Positions 5,727 to 10,857 of a stretch of DNA of 10,857 nucleotides are shown piece after piece. Source of the DNA: Pseudomonadota bacterium (GTDB lineage: Bacteria; Desulfobacterota; Desulfobacteria; Desulfobacterales; Desulfosarcinaceae); assembly GCA_023435265.1 (NCBI GenBank), contig JAEYRZ010000108.1, positions 1 through 10,857 on the forward strand, in the 5' to 3' direction. The position numbers and the translations under genes were made by a program. Each line of letters begins with the position of its first letter. Within the stretch, counting starts at the first letter, position 1. Under the pieces are notes generated by a model. That model did no database searches. It was not told the origin of the DNA and was given only the letters and a program-made list of their open reading frames with translations.

Positions 5727-5754
5727 TTGACATGAAAGTTTTTGATATTAATTT
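5727..5754 (+). promoter_or_regulatory. Candidate hsp20 promoter
   Basis: A perfect sigma-70-type -35 box TTGACA stands at 5727-5732. The best -10 at 16 nt spacing is TAATTT (5749-5754), a poor match to TATAAT. Neither a CIRCE operator nor a CTTGAA/CCCCAT sigma-32 promoter is visible in 5624-5799, the classic heat-shock control elements. A weak -10 would suit an activator-dependent promoter. Confidence 0.4.
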
Positions 5755-5799
5755 GTCGACGAATCAAACGAAAACGAGCGACAAACAGGAGGTACGGTT

Positions 5800-6237
5800 A
5801 TGGAACTGATGAGATGGAACCCCATGCGGGAGATGGATACGATGCGCGACCGCATGAACGCCCTTTTCGACAACTTCTTCAGCCGCAAGGCCGATACCGA
5901 AGAGGGCTTGTGGGGTTGGAGCCCGGCCGTCGATTTGTATGAGGACGACAGCAAATACGTGGTCAAAGCGGAACTGCCGGGAGTCGACAAGGACAAAATT
6001 CAGATCAATCTCACCGGCCGTGTTCTGAGCCTCAGAGGCGAGCGCAGCGAAGACAAGGAAGTCAAAGAGGAAAAAGTGTATCGCCGCGAATGCAGCTACG
6101 GGCGCTTCGAACGCAGCTTTACGCTGCCTGCCGAGGTCGATCCGGACAGCATCAAGGCCGACTATAAGGATGGTGTGCTGAGGATCGAGGTGCCCAAACC
6201 GGAAGAGCAGAAACCCAAGCAGATTGCGGTTCACTGA
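5800..6237 (+). CDS. hsp20: Small heat-shock protein (Hsp20 / alpha-crystallin family)
   Basis: This 145-residue ATP-independent chaperone binds unfolding proteins in the cytoplasm and hands them to ATP-dependent chaperones. It has a short Trp/Met-rich N-terminal arm (1-40). The alpha-crystallin domain (about 42-132) begins with PAVDLYEDDSKYVVKAELPG and ends with the signature GVLRIEVPK (125-133). The C-terminal tail carries QIAV, which may act as the I-x-V-like oligomerisation motif. A very strong AGGAGGT ends 6 nt before the ATG, so high translation is expected. The length is normal. It is transcribed toward the thiW operon and its stop codon overlaps the end of the converging P-loop NTPase gene by 7 nt. 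Confidence 0.95.
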   Translation: MELMRWNPMREMDTMRDRMNALFDNFFSRKADTEEGLWGWSPAVDLYEDDSKYVVKAELPGVDKDKIQINLTGRVLSLRGERSEDKEVKEEKVYRRECSYGRFERSFTLPAEVDPDSIKADYKDGVLRIEVPKPEEQKPKQIAVH

Positions 6238-6875
6238 TCGGCGCCGGGACGGCCGGCGGAGAACGATCTCCGACCGGCCGCCGCGTCGGCGGGATTTTCA
6301 CTCGAAGGCGAGGATCGGGGCGCCAGCCGCAAGACTCGATCGCACCAGCGCGCCAGGCTCTCCACACGGCGGCGTTCGACCTCCGTAAAGGGCGCGTCGA
6401 CGAAGCTGTCGCCATGATATGCATTCATCACTACCGTAGGATAGGCTGCGGCCACGGTCTTGAATCGACGCAGGCTGCCGGCCTGCAGGTAGATGGAGGC
6501 GTCGTTGACCACCAGAATGGTCCGCCGCAGGGCGAGGACCTTATCCAGCAGCGGTTCGATGGCGAGTGCGTTGCGTTCGGCCAGCAGCTGCATCTCGCGC
6601 TGATCGCGGCCGCTGAGACGGGGCGGCGTGATCGGACAGACGAGCCAGTGAACGCCTTCGGACCCGCGGGGATCGAGCCTGCCGCCGATACCCTGCACGG
6701 GTTCCGGGGCCAGGTCCAGGACCGCGATGCGCCGTCCCCAGCCCTCCGCCTGCATGGCGTTCAGGATGGCCGCGGTCATTCGGGTTTTGCCGCTGTTGAC
6801 CGCCCCGACGATCAATGTCTTCAAATTGAGATAATCGGCGGCCGTCAGCCGCTTTTTTTTCGTCCTCAGCACCAT
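6231..6875 (-). CDS. P-loop NTPase of unknown function, last gene of the thiW-ECF operon
   Basis: This 214-residue soluble protein has a clear Walker A loop, GAVNSGKT (24-31), after a strand (LKTLIV). Next come a strand AVLDLAP (51-57), a hydrophobic strand TILVVNDAS (119-127) that may serve as Walker B, and TVVMNAYHGDSF (147-158), where GTPases have a base-recognition strand. It lacks ABC signature or helicase motifs, so it is not another transporter ATPase. I do not recognise a family. Its ATG lies inside the 3' end of ecfT (10-nt overlap), so it is translationally coupled to the thiamine-precursor transporter and may regulate, assemble or use its product. The last 20 residues are low-complexity and are coded by a terminator-like palindrome, so the true functional protein may end near residue 190. 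Nucleotide binding is well supported; the role is unknown. Confidence 0.75.
   Translation of the reverse strand: MVLRTKKKRLTAADYLNLKTLIVGAVNSGKTRMTAAILNAMQAEGWGRRIAVLDLAPEPVQGIGGRLDPRGSEGVHWLVCPITPPRLSGRDQREMQLLAERNALAIEPLLDKVLALRRTILVVNDASIYLQAGSLRRFKTVAAAYPTVVMNAYHGDSFVDAPFTEVERRRVESLARWCDRVLRLAPRSSPSSENPADAAAGRRSFSAGRPGADQ
6250..6298 (+). terminator. Candidate hsp20 terminator inside the NTPase 3' end
   Basis: Starting 12 nt after the hsp20 stop, CGGCCGGCGGAGA (6250-6262) pairs with TCTCCG and CCGGCCG (6267-6280) with a single bulged A, giving 13 bp around the loop ACGA. A second, overlapping stem CCGCC/GGCGG (6278-6292) is followed closely by TTTT (6295-6298). The stem is convincing, but the T-run is short and follows the second stem, so termination strength is uncertain. 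On the opposite strand the same bases code the tail of the NTPase. Confidence 0.5.
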
Positions 6876-7561
6876 TGGCGCATCCCCCAGATCAACAGGC
6901 CGGCCGCACCGGCACTTCCAATCATGATGCAGTAGTCCTGCAGGCGCAATTCAAAAGATTTGAAGAACGTGCGCCCGGAACGTCCGAACCCTCGGCATTC
7001 CATGGCTTCGGCCAACTCTTCGGCCAACTGAAAGGCCTGAACGAGCAGCGGCAGCAGCAAGGCCGGATAGCGTCTGACTGCCTGCCATCCGCCTGAGAGC
7101 GGGATGCCGCGTGCTTTTTGAGCCTCCAGTACGCTGCTTGCCTTGCGGCCCAGAATCGGGACGAACTGCATGGCGGCACTCACCACGAAGGCCGCCCGAT
7201 ACGGCAACCCCGATTGCACCAGGGCATTGGCCAGATCCTCGGGCGCGGTTTTCGCGAAAAAGAGAAAACCCACGGTGGTGAGCCAAAGCAGGGTCAGGGC
7301 GGCGCGCAGACCTTCGGACCATCCCAGGACCCATCCGGTCACCAGCCCGAAAAAGACGGTCATGGGAAGCACCAGCTTCAGCCAGCCCAGAAAGTTCACC
7401 AAGGCCCTGCTGAGCAGAATCAGAACGATCAGGACGGTTCCAACGGCCGCCAGCGCGGGCAGACCACGGGCGCCCACCACCAGCGCAGCCCCGGCAAGCG
7501 CCAGTACGAGGTTCGTGCGCGGGTCGAGGGTCACCCGAGTATTCCGCTTTGCCGACACCAT
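6866..7561 (-). CDS. ecfT: ECF transporter transmembrane coupling protein EcfT
   Basis: This 231-residue membrane protein links the ATPase pair of an energy-coupling factor (ECF) vitamin importer to the substrate-binding protein. Hydrophobic segments at about 17-30, 36-52, 62-80, 86-103 and 210-226 give the usual multi-helix layout. The two cytoplasmic coupling motifs are present: Ala-Arg-Gly in AQKARGIPL (150-152) and a Cys-Arg-Gly variant in AMECRGFG (189-191), where Ala-Arg-Gly is common. AAAGG lies 6 nt before the ATG. The start overlaps the end of the ATPase gene by 31 nt, unusually long for a coupled pair. The partners are the fused ATPase and ThiW encoded just upstream, so it belongs to a dedicated thiamine-precursor importer. 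Confidence 0.9.
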   Translation of the reverse strand: MVSAKRNTRVTLDPRTNLVLALAGAALVVGARGLPALAAVGTVLIVLILLSRALVNFLGWLKLVLPMTVFFGLVTGWVLGWSEGLRAALTLLWLTTVGFLFFAKTAPEDLANALVQSGLPYRAAFVVSAAMQFVPILGRKASSVLEAQKARGIPLSGGWQAVRRYPALLLPLLVQAFQLAEELAEAMECRGFGRSGRTFFKSFELRLQDYCIMIGSAGAAGLLIWGMRQWC

Positions 7562-9159
7562 CGATACCTTTCAGTGGGCTCCAGCCCGGCACGCTCCATC
7601 ACCCCGTGCACCGCCATGATCTCGATCGGCGTGCCCCGAGCGATCAGCCGGCCGCCCGCCATGACCAGCCATTCGGAGGCGGCCTTTTCGGCGAAATTGA
7701 GCGCGTGCGTGATGATCAGTACGGCGGTTTCACGCCGGCACAATCCCTCGATCGCTCTTGCCAGCGCCTTTCGGAAGCGGTCATCCTGCCCGGCGGTGGG
7801 CTCATCCAGGGCCAGCACGGCGGGGCGGGCCGCGAGCGCCGCCGCAAAGGCCACCCGCTTCTTTTCGCCTCCGCTGAGTTTGAAAGGCGACCGGTCGAGC
7901 AGGGGCGCAAGTTCGAACAGGTCAATCAGTTCGTCCATCCATTGCGGATCGGAGCGTTTCAATACCCGGGGGCCGATTTCCAGTTCCTCCCGGACGGTGA
8001 GTTTGAAAAATTGATTGTTGGGGTTTTGGAATGCCGTTCCGATCGCCGCGGCAACCTCCCAGGAGGGTAGCCGGGTCATATCGCGTTGTTTGATCCAGAT
8101 GCGCCCCTGCGTCGGTCGCAGCAACCCGCACAGCATTCTGAGAAGGGTGGTTTTACCGGCGCCGTTGGCGCCGACCAGGGCCACGCAGCATCCCGGGAAC
8201 AGTTCGAGATCCACATCGTCCACGATCCGATGCGAATCCAGTGTGAACCCCACCTTCTCCGCCCTGAGTACCGCCTGCCCGCGTTGCACCGGAAGCGTCG
8301 GCCGATTACAGGCGAGGTCGTCGGGTATCGGCAGGCCGGAAGGCAGATCCGCCAATTGGCGCGGCAGCGGGCTGAGCTTGAACCGGCGTCCGAGTTCGAC
8401 GGCCAGCGGCAGTTCCACGCCCAGATCGGACCACCCAGTGTGCGCGGGCAGCCGGTCGGCCGGTCCGTCCAGCCGCTTCACGCCGCGTTCGAGGACCACC
8501 AGCCGGTCCGCATCGGGCAGCGTGGCCGTCAAGCGGTGTTCGCAGACGACGATGCCGGTTCCGCGCGTGCGCCACTCCGCCATTACCCTGCGCAATTTTC
8601 GAACGTGGAAAGGGTCGAGGTTCGCCAGTGGTTCATCCAGGACCACCACCCGGGGTTCGAGCACCAGGGCGGCCGCAATGGCCACCAGTTGCTGCTGGCC
8701 GCCCGAGAGGCGTTGCGGATCGAGCGGCAACAGTTCTTCCAGCCCGAGCTGCCGGGACAAATTTCGTATACGCTCGGCCATTCGTTCGCGCTCGATCCCG
8801 AGACTTTCCAAGCCGAAGGCCAACTCCTGCAGCACGGTGCGGTTGAAGAGCTGTGTCTGCGGATTCTGGGCAATCAACGCGACCTGATCGAACAGATCGG
8901 CGACGCTCGATTCGCGGGTGGATCGGCCGCCCACTTGGATCGAACCGCGCAGCCGGCCGCCGAAGAAGTGCGGAATCAGGCCATTGAACGTACGGCAGAG
9001 CGTCGATTTGCCGGATCCCGAAGCACCGCTGATCAGCAGGTACTCGCCGGGCCGGACTTCGAGATCGATGCCGGACAGGGTCGGCCGATCGCGGTGCGGG
9101 TACGTGTAGCGCACCCCGCGCAGGTCGATGAACCCGGGCGGGCTTTCAACGGCTGCCAT
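7531..9159 (-). CDS. ecfA: Fused two-domain ECF transporter ATPase (EcfA1-EcfA2 type)
   Basis: This 542-residue cytoplasmic protein contains both ATPase halves of an ECF importer in one chain. Domain 1 (about 10-235) has Walker A GASGSGKST (45-53), Q98, signature LSGGQQQ (151-157), Walker B VVVLDEP (171-177) and switch H208. Domain 2 (about 295-515) has Walker A GANGAGKTT (330-338), Q378, LSGGEKK (428-434), VLALDEP (448-454) and H485. All catalytic motifs are intact in both. The ATG at 9159 is chosen because AAGAGG lies 5 nt upstream and the family similarity starts right after; the open frame to 9210 has no support. It lies 10 nt after the thiW stop. The chain should hydrolyse ATP to drive uptake of the ThiW-bound substrate. 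Fused ATPases are a known variant of the normally separate pair. Confidence 0.94.
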   Translation of the reverse strand: MAAVESPPGFIDLRGVRYTYPHRDRPTLSGIDLEVRPGEYLLISGASGSGKSTLCRTFNGLIPHFFGGRLRGSIQVGGRSTRESSVADLFDQVALIAQNPQTQLFNRTVLQELAFGLESLGIERERMAERIRNLSRQLGLEELLPLDPQRLSGGQQQLVAIAAALVLEPRVVVLDEPLANLDPFHVRKLRRVMAEWRTRGTGIVVCEHRLTATLPDADRLVVLERGVKRLDGPADRLPAHTGWSDLGVELPLAVELGRRFKLSPLPRQLADLPSGLPIPDDLACNRPTLPVQRGQAVLRAEKVGFTLDSHRIVDDVDLELFPGCCVALVGANGAGKTTLLRMLCGLLRPTQGRIWIKQRDMTRLPSWEVAAAIGTAFQNPNNQFFKLTVREELEIGPRVLKRSDPQWMDELIDLFELAPLLDRSPFKLSGGEKKRVAFAAALAARPAVLALDEPTAGQDDRFRKALARAIEGLCRRETAVLIITHALNFAEKAASEWLVMAGGRLIARGTPIEIMAVHGVMERAGLEPTERYRWCRQSGILG

Positions 9160-9169
9160 GCGCGCCTCT

Positions 9170-9679
9170 TTACAAAATATCGGCGCGCCGCAGCAGCTTG
9201 AGGGCCACAATGCCCAGCAGGGCGCCGATGATCGTACTGCCCAGAAAAGACGGCATTAGTGCAAGCAAGGGGATGGTCTTGTGCATCAGAAACGGGGCGA
9301 CCAGCATTGCGCTGGCCACCGGGGCGATCAGGCCCGTACCGGCGATTTCTCCGGCCGCCGCCCAGGCCGGCCGGCGGAAGCGGGCGTAGGCGACTCCGGC
9401 CAGCAAAGCGCCGATCATGCCGCCCGGGAAGGCCAGCAGGGTACCCAGGCCCATGACGTTGCGCAAAGCGGCGATTACCGCCGCGATCAGCACCGCCCAG
9501 CCAGGACCCAGCAGAACGGCGGACAGGAGATTGATGAAATGCTGCGTGGGATTGATCTTGGCGATGCCGATGGGAATGGAGGTGTAGGGCGCCAAGGCCA
9601 CGCCGATGGCGGTCAGCACCACGGCGTAGGCCACGCGCCGGGTCGGGTGCATGGGGCTCGAAAGATCCAGCGAAGTCAT
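9170..9679 (-). CDS. thiW: ECF transporter substrate-binding (S) component ThiW
   Basis: This 169-residue membrane protein binds the vitamin precursor in an ECF importer. ThiW proteins occur with thiamine genes and are thought to take up hydroxymethylpyrimidine (HMP) or the thiazole precursor. About five or six hydrophobic helices are visible. ThiW-like motifs are NPTQHFINLLSAVLLGPGW (43-61), RNVMGLGTLLAFPGGMIGA (73-91) and EIAGTGLIAP (111-120). The start at 9679 is chosen for AGGAG about 11 nt upstream and for fit to ThiW length; the longer open frame to 9916 lies inside thiD. It sits 25 nt after the thiD stop and 10 nt before the ATPase start. The adjacent HMP kinase gene favours HMP as substrate, which is inference. 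Confidence 0.9.
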   Translation of the reverse strand: MTSLDLSSPMHPTRRVAYAVVLTAIGVALAPYTSIPIGIAKINPTQHFINLLSAVLLGPGWAVLIAAVIAALRNVMGLGTLLAFPGGMIGALLAGVAYARFRRPAWAAAGEIAGTGLIAPVASAMLVAPFLMHKTIPLLALMPSFLGSTIIGALLGIVALKLLRRADIL

Positions 9680-9704
9680 CGTGATTTCTGCTCCTGCAAC
9701 GGCG

Positions 9705-10526
9705 TCACGCGACGGTGATGCCGGCGCGGCGGTAAAGGTCGAAAAAATGATGCGTCGGCCCATGGCCCTTGCCGATCGCGAGGGCGTGGGCAATGGCGCC
9801 GCTGATGTATGCCTTGGCTCCCTGAACCGCCTCCTGAAACGAAAGGCCTCTGGCAAGATAGGCGGCGATTGCGGAGGAAAAGGTACATCCCGTGCCGTGC
9901 GTGTGGGCGGTGGCAATGCGGCGGTGGTCGAGCCGGACCATACGCGCGCCGTCGTAGACGATATCCACCGAACGGTCGCCGCCGAGGTGTCCGCCCTTGA
10001 TCACCACCTTGCGCGCCCCCAGGCGCACGATGGCCTCCGCGGCCTCCCGCATCCGGTCCTCGTTTTCGATGCGGCCGCCGATCAGGCTCTCGGCTTCATG
10101 AATATTGGGCGTGACCACCTCGGCCAGGGGAAACAGTTCGTCGATCAGGGCACGCCTGGCCTCGTCCTGAAGCAGGGCGTAGCCGCTCTTGCTTATCATC
10201 ACCGGATCGAGCACGACCGGCGGCCGCGCTACGGCGTTCAGCGCGCGGGCGATGGAACGGATCAGGACGGCACTGGCGACCATCCCGATCTTGACCGCGT
10301 CTATCGGGCTGTCTTCGAACAGGCAGACGATCTGATCGTGGACGATCTGCGGATCGATTTCCTGGATGGCGTAAACCTTCTGGGTGTTTTGCACCGTTAC
10401 GGCCGTTATGGCGCTCATACCGTAGACGCCCAGGGCCTGGAACGTCTTCAGATCGGCCTGTATTCCGGCGCCGCCCGAACTGTCAGATCCGGCGATGGTT
10501 AGGGCGATTTTAATTCTCGGGCTCAT
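9705..10526 (-). CDS. thiD: Hydroxymethylpyrimidine / phosphomethylpyrimidine kinase ThiD
   Basis: This 273-residue cytoplasmic kinase phosphorylates HMP to HMP-P and then to HMP-PP, which thiamine phosphate synthase joins to the thiazole unit. Ribokinase-fold motifs are complete: TIAGSDSSGGAGIQADLKTF (10-29) binds the pyrimidine, followed by VLDPVM (105-110), TPNIHEAE (139-146), KGGH (177-180) and the anion-hole loop HGTGCTFSSAIAA (210-222) with C214. The end GKGHGPTHHFF is typical of ThiD. No fused ThiE or TenA domain is present. The start overlaps the end of the DUF2007-like gene by 17 nt, and thiW follows 25 nt after the stop. The context of a precursor importer indicates a salvage role, though ThiD also serves de novo synthesis. 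Confidence 0.95.
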   Translation of the reverse strand: MSPRIKIALTIAGSDSSGGAGIQADLKTFQALGVYGMSAITAVTVQNTQKVYAIQEIDPQIVHDQIVCLFEDSPIDAVKIGMVASAVLIRSIARALNAVARPPVVLDPVMISKSGYALLQDEARRALIDELFPLAEVVTPNIHEAESLIGGRIENEDRMREAAEAIVRLGARKVVIKGGHLGGDRSVDIVYDGARMVRLDHRRIATAHTHGTGCTFSSAIAAYLARGLSFQEAVQGAKAYISGAIAHALAIGKGHGPTHHFFDLYRRAGITVA

Positions 10527-10857
10527 CGGTTTCGCGCTGATCCTTGAGATAAAAGGTTTCGCTATACGTCAAATCGAGATCGTTCAACAGCGCGCGGGCT
10601 TCCTCGGCCTCCTCGCGGCGCACCATCAGCCGGGCCGCGTCTCCCATCGGTCTTAGGAGCAGGTGATCGCCTACAAAATGATAGGTGATCCCCGCATCCT
10701 CCAGGATGCTTTTGATGATCGCGATGTCGGCGGGATTGTACGTGGACAGGAGTTCCGTATAACTCACATACGATGCAGCGCCGGCGCCGCAGGCATCCGC
10801 CACGGCATGGGCGGCCGCATGGGCATCTGCGGCGCGGGTAATGGCGCTGATGACGGC
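10510..10857 (-). CDS. DUF2007-like small protein, N-terminus open at window edge
   Basis: The last 85 residues match the pattern of DUF2007 proteins (annotated putative signal-transducing proteins, function unknown): YTELLSTYNPADIAIIKSIL, then LEDAGITYHFVGDH, and RLMVRREEAEEARALLNDLD. The frame is open upstream to the right edge. A GTG at 10803 is a possible start but lacks a Shine-Dalgarno, and the frame before it reads an Ala/His-rich stretch (about TRAADAHAAAHAVADACGAG), so the gene probably starts outside the window. The stop lies inside thiD (17-nt overlap), which makes it a co-translated member of the thiamine salvage operon. Whether it acts on ThiD or is only an operon passenger cannot be told. 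It may be a plain DUF2007 protein with an N-terminal extension or the end of a larger fusion. Confidence 0.7.
   Translation of the reverse strand, partial: AVISAITRAADAHAAAHAVADACGAGAASYVSYTELLSTYNPADIAIIKSILEDAGITYHFVGDHLLLRPMGDAARLMVRREEAEEARALLNDLDLTYSETFYLKDQRETDEPEN

Noticed and set aside
8086..9201. Long open frame on the + strand, 371 codons
   Set aside because: It lies wholly opposite the two-domain ECF ATPase gene, whose motifs are intact. Its translation is rich in Arg, Gln and His with no family pattern, as expected for an antisense shadow in GC-rich DNA.
9160..9210. N-terminal extension of the ECF ATPase back to 9210
   Set aside because: It overlaps the end of thiW, adds no ABC-like sequence, and the ATG at 9159 has a well-placed AAGAGG.
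9680..9916. N-terminal extension of thiW back to 9916
   Set aside because: The extension is inside thiD, is Pro/Arg-rich, and would make the protein far longer than ThiW family members. The ATG at 9679 has a Shine-Dalgarno.
9651..10502. Open frame of 283 codons on the + strand
   Set aside because: It is antisense to thiD, whose motifs are complete, and its product lacks any family pattern.
6866..10857. Possible TPP riboswitch for the thiamine salvage operon
   Set aside because: No recognisable thi-box was seen on the minus strand. The operon start lies beyond the right edge, so a riboswitch there cannot be judged from this window.

Overview
The window is a GC-rich piece of bacterial chromosome with densely packed genes. 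It probably comes from a sulfate-reducing member of the Desulfobacterota (former Deltaproteobacteria). That placement is an inference from gene content: a cytochrome bd oxidase next to a small multihaem cytochrome c, a rubredoxin/flavodiiron pair of the rubredoxin:oxygen oxidoreductase type, a monocluster ferredoxin, and a HEAT-repeat protein resembling the DVU0298 family of Desulfovibrio. No rRNA, tRNA, CRISPR array, transposase or phage gene was seen, and no gene-free stretch exceeds 300 bases.

Region 1 (1-4092, + strand) reads as an oxygen / nitric oxide / redox-stress cluster. The order is: 3' end of cydB, a three-haem periplasmic cytochrome c starting at a TTG that overlaps the cydB stop, a flavodoxin-fold reductase fused to a degenerate low-molecular-weight phosphatase/ArsC-like domain, rubredoxin, flavodiiron oxygen/NO reductase, a [4Fe-4S] ferredoxin translationally coupled to it, and the HEAT-repeat protein. 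Electrons could flow through the rubredoxin (and perhaps the ferredoxin) to the flavodiiron enzyme in the cytoplasm, while bd oxidase and the cytochrome handle oxygen at the membrane. Between rubredoxin and the flavodiiron gene lies a possible attenuator: a terminator hairpin only 17 nt before the next start codon, with an alternative antiterminator pairing.

Region 2 (4093-5799) holds a small acidic, possibly OB-fold protein with a leader hairpin (+), a 268-nt gap with a three-unit 9-nt repeat, a TatD-family nuclease (-), and an AT-rich divergent promoter region. Region 3 (5800-6237, +) is a small heat-shock protein whose stop overlaps that of the converging operon.

Region 4 (6231-10857, - strand) is a thiamine-precursor salvage operon, transcribed right to left: a DUF2007-like protein running off the window edge, thiD (HMP/HMP-P kinase), thiW (substrate-binding S component), a fused two-domain ECF ATPase, the ECF transmembrane coupling protein EcfT, and a small P-loop NTPase of unknown function. 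The ECF transporter would import hydroxymethylpyrimidine (or a related thiamine precursor) and ThiD would phosphorylate it. The genes overlap or lie within 25 nt of each other, so they are probably one transcript whose promoter, and any TPP riboswitch, lie outside the window.

The least explained parts are the flavodoxin/pseudo-phosphatase fusion, the P-loop NTPase ending the thiW operon, the DUF2007-like gene overlapping thiD, and the candidate attenuator before the flavodiiron gene.
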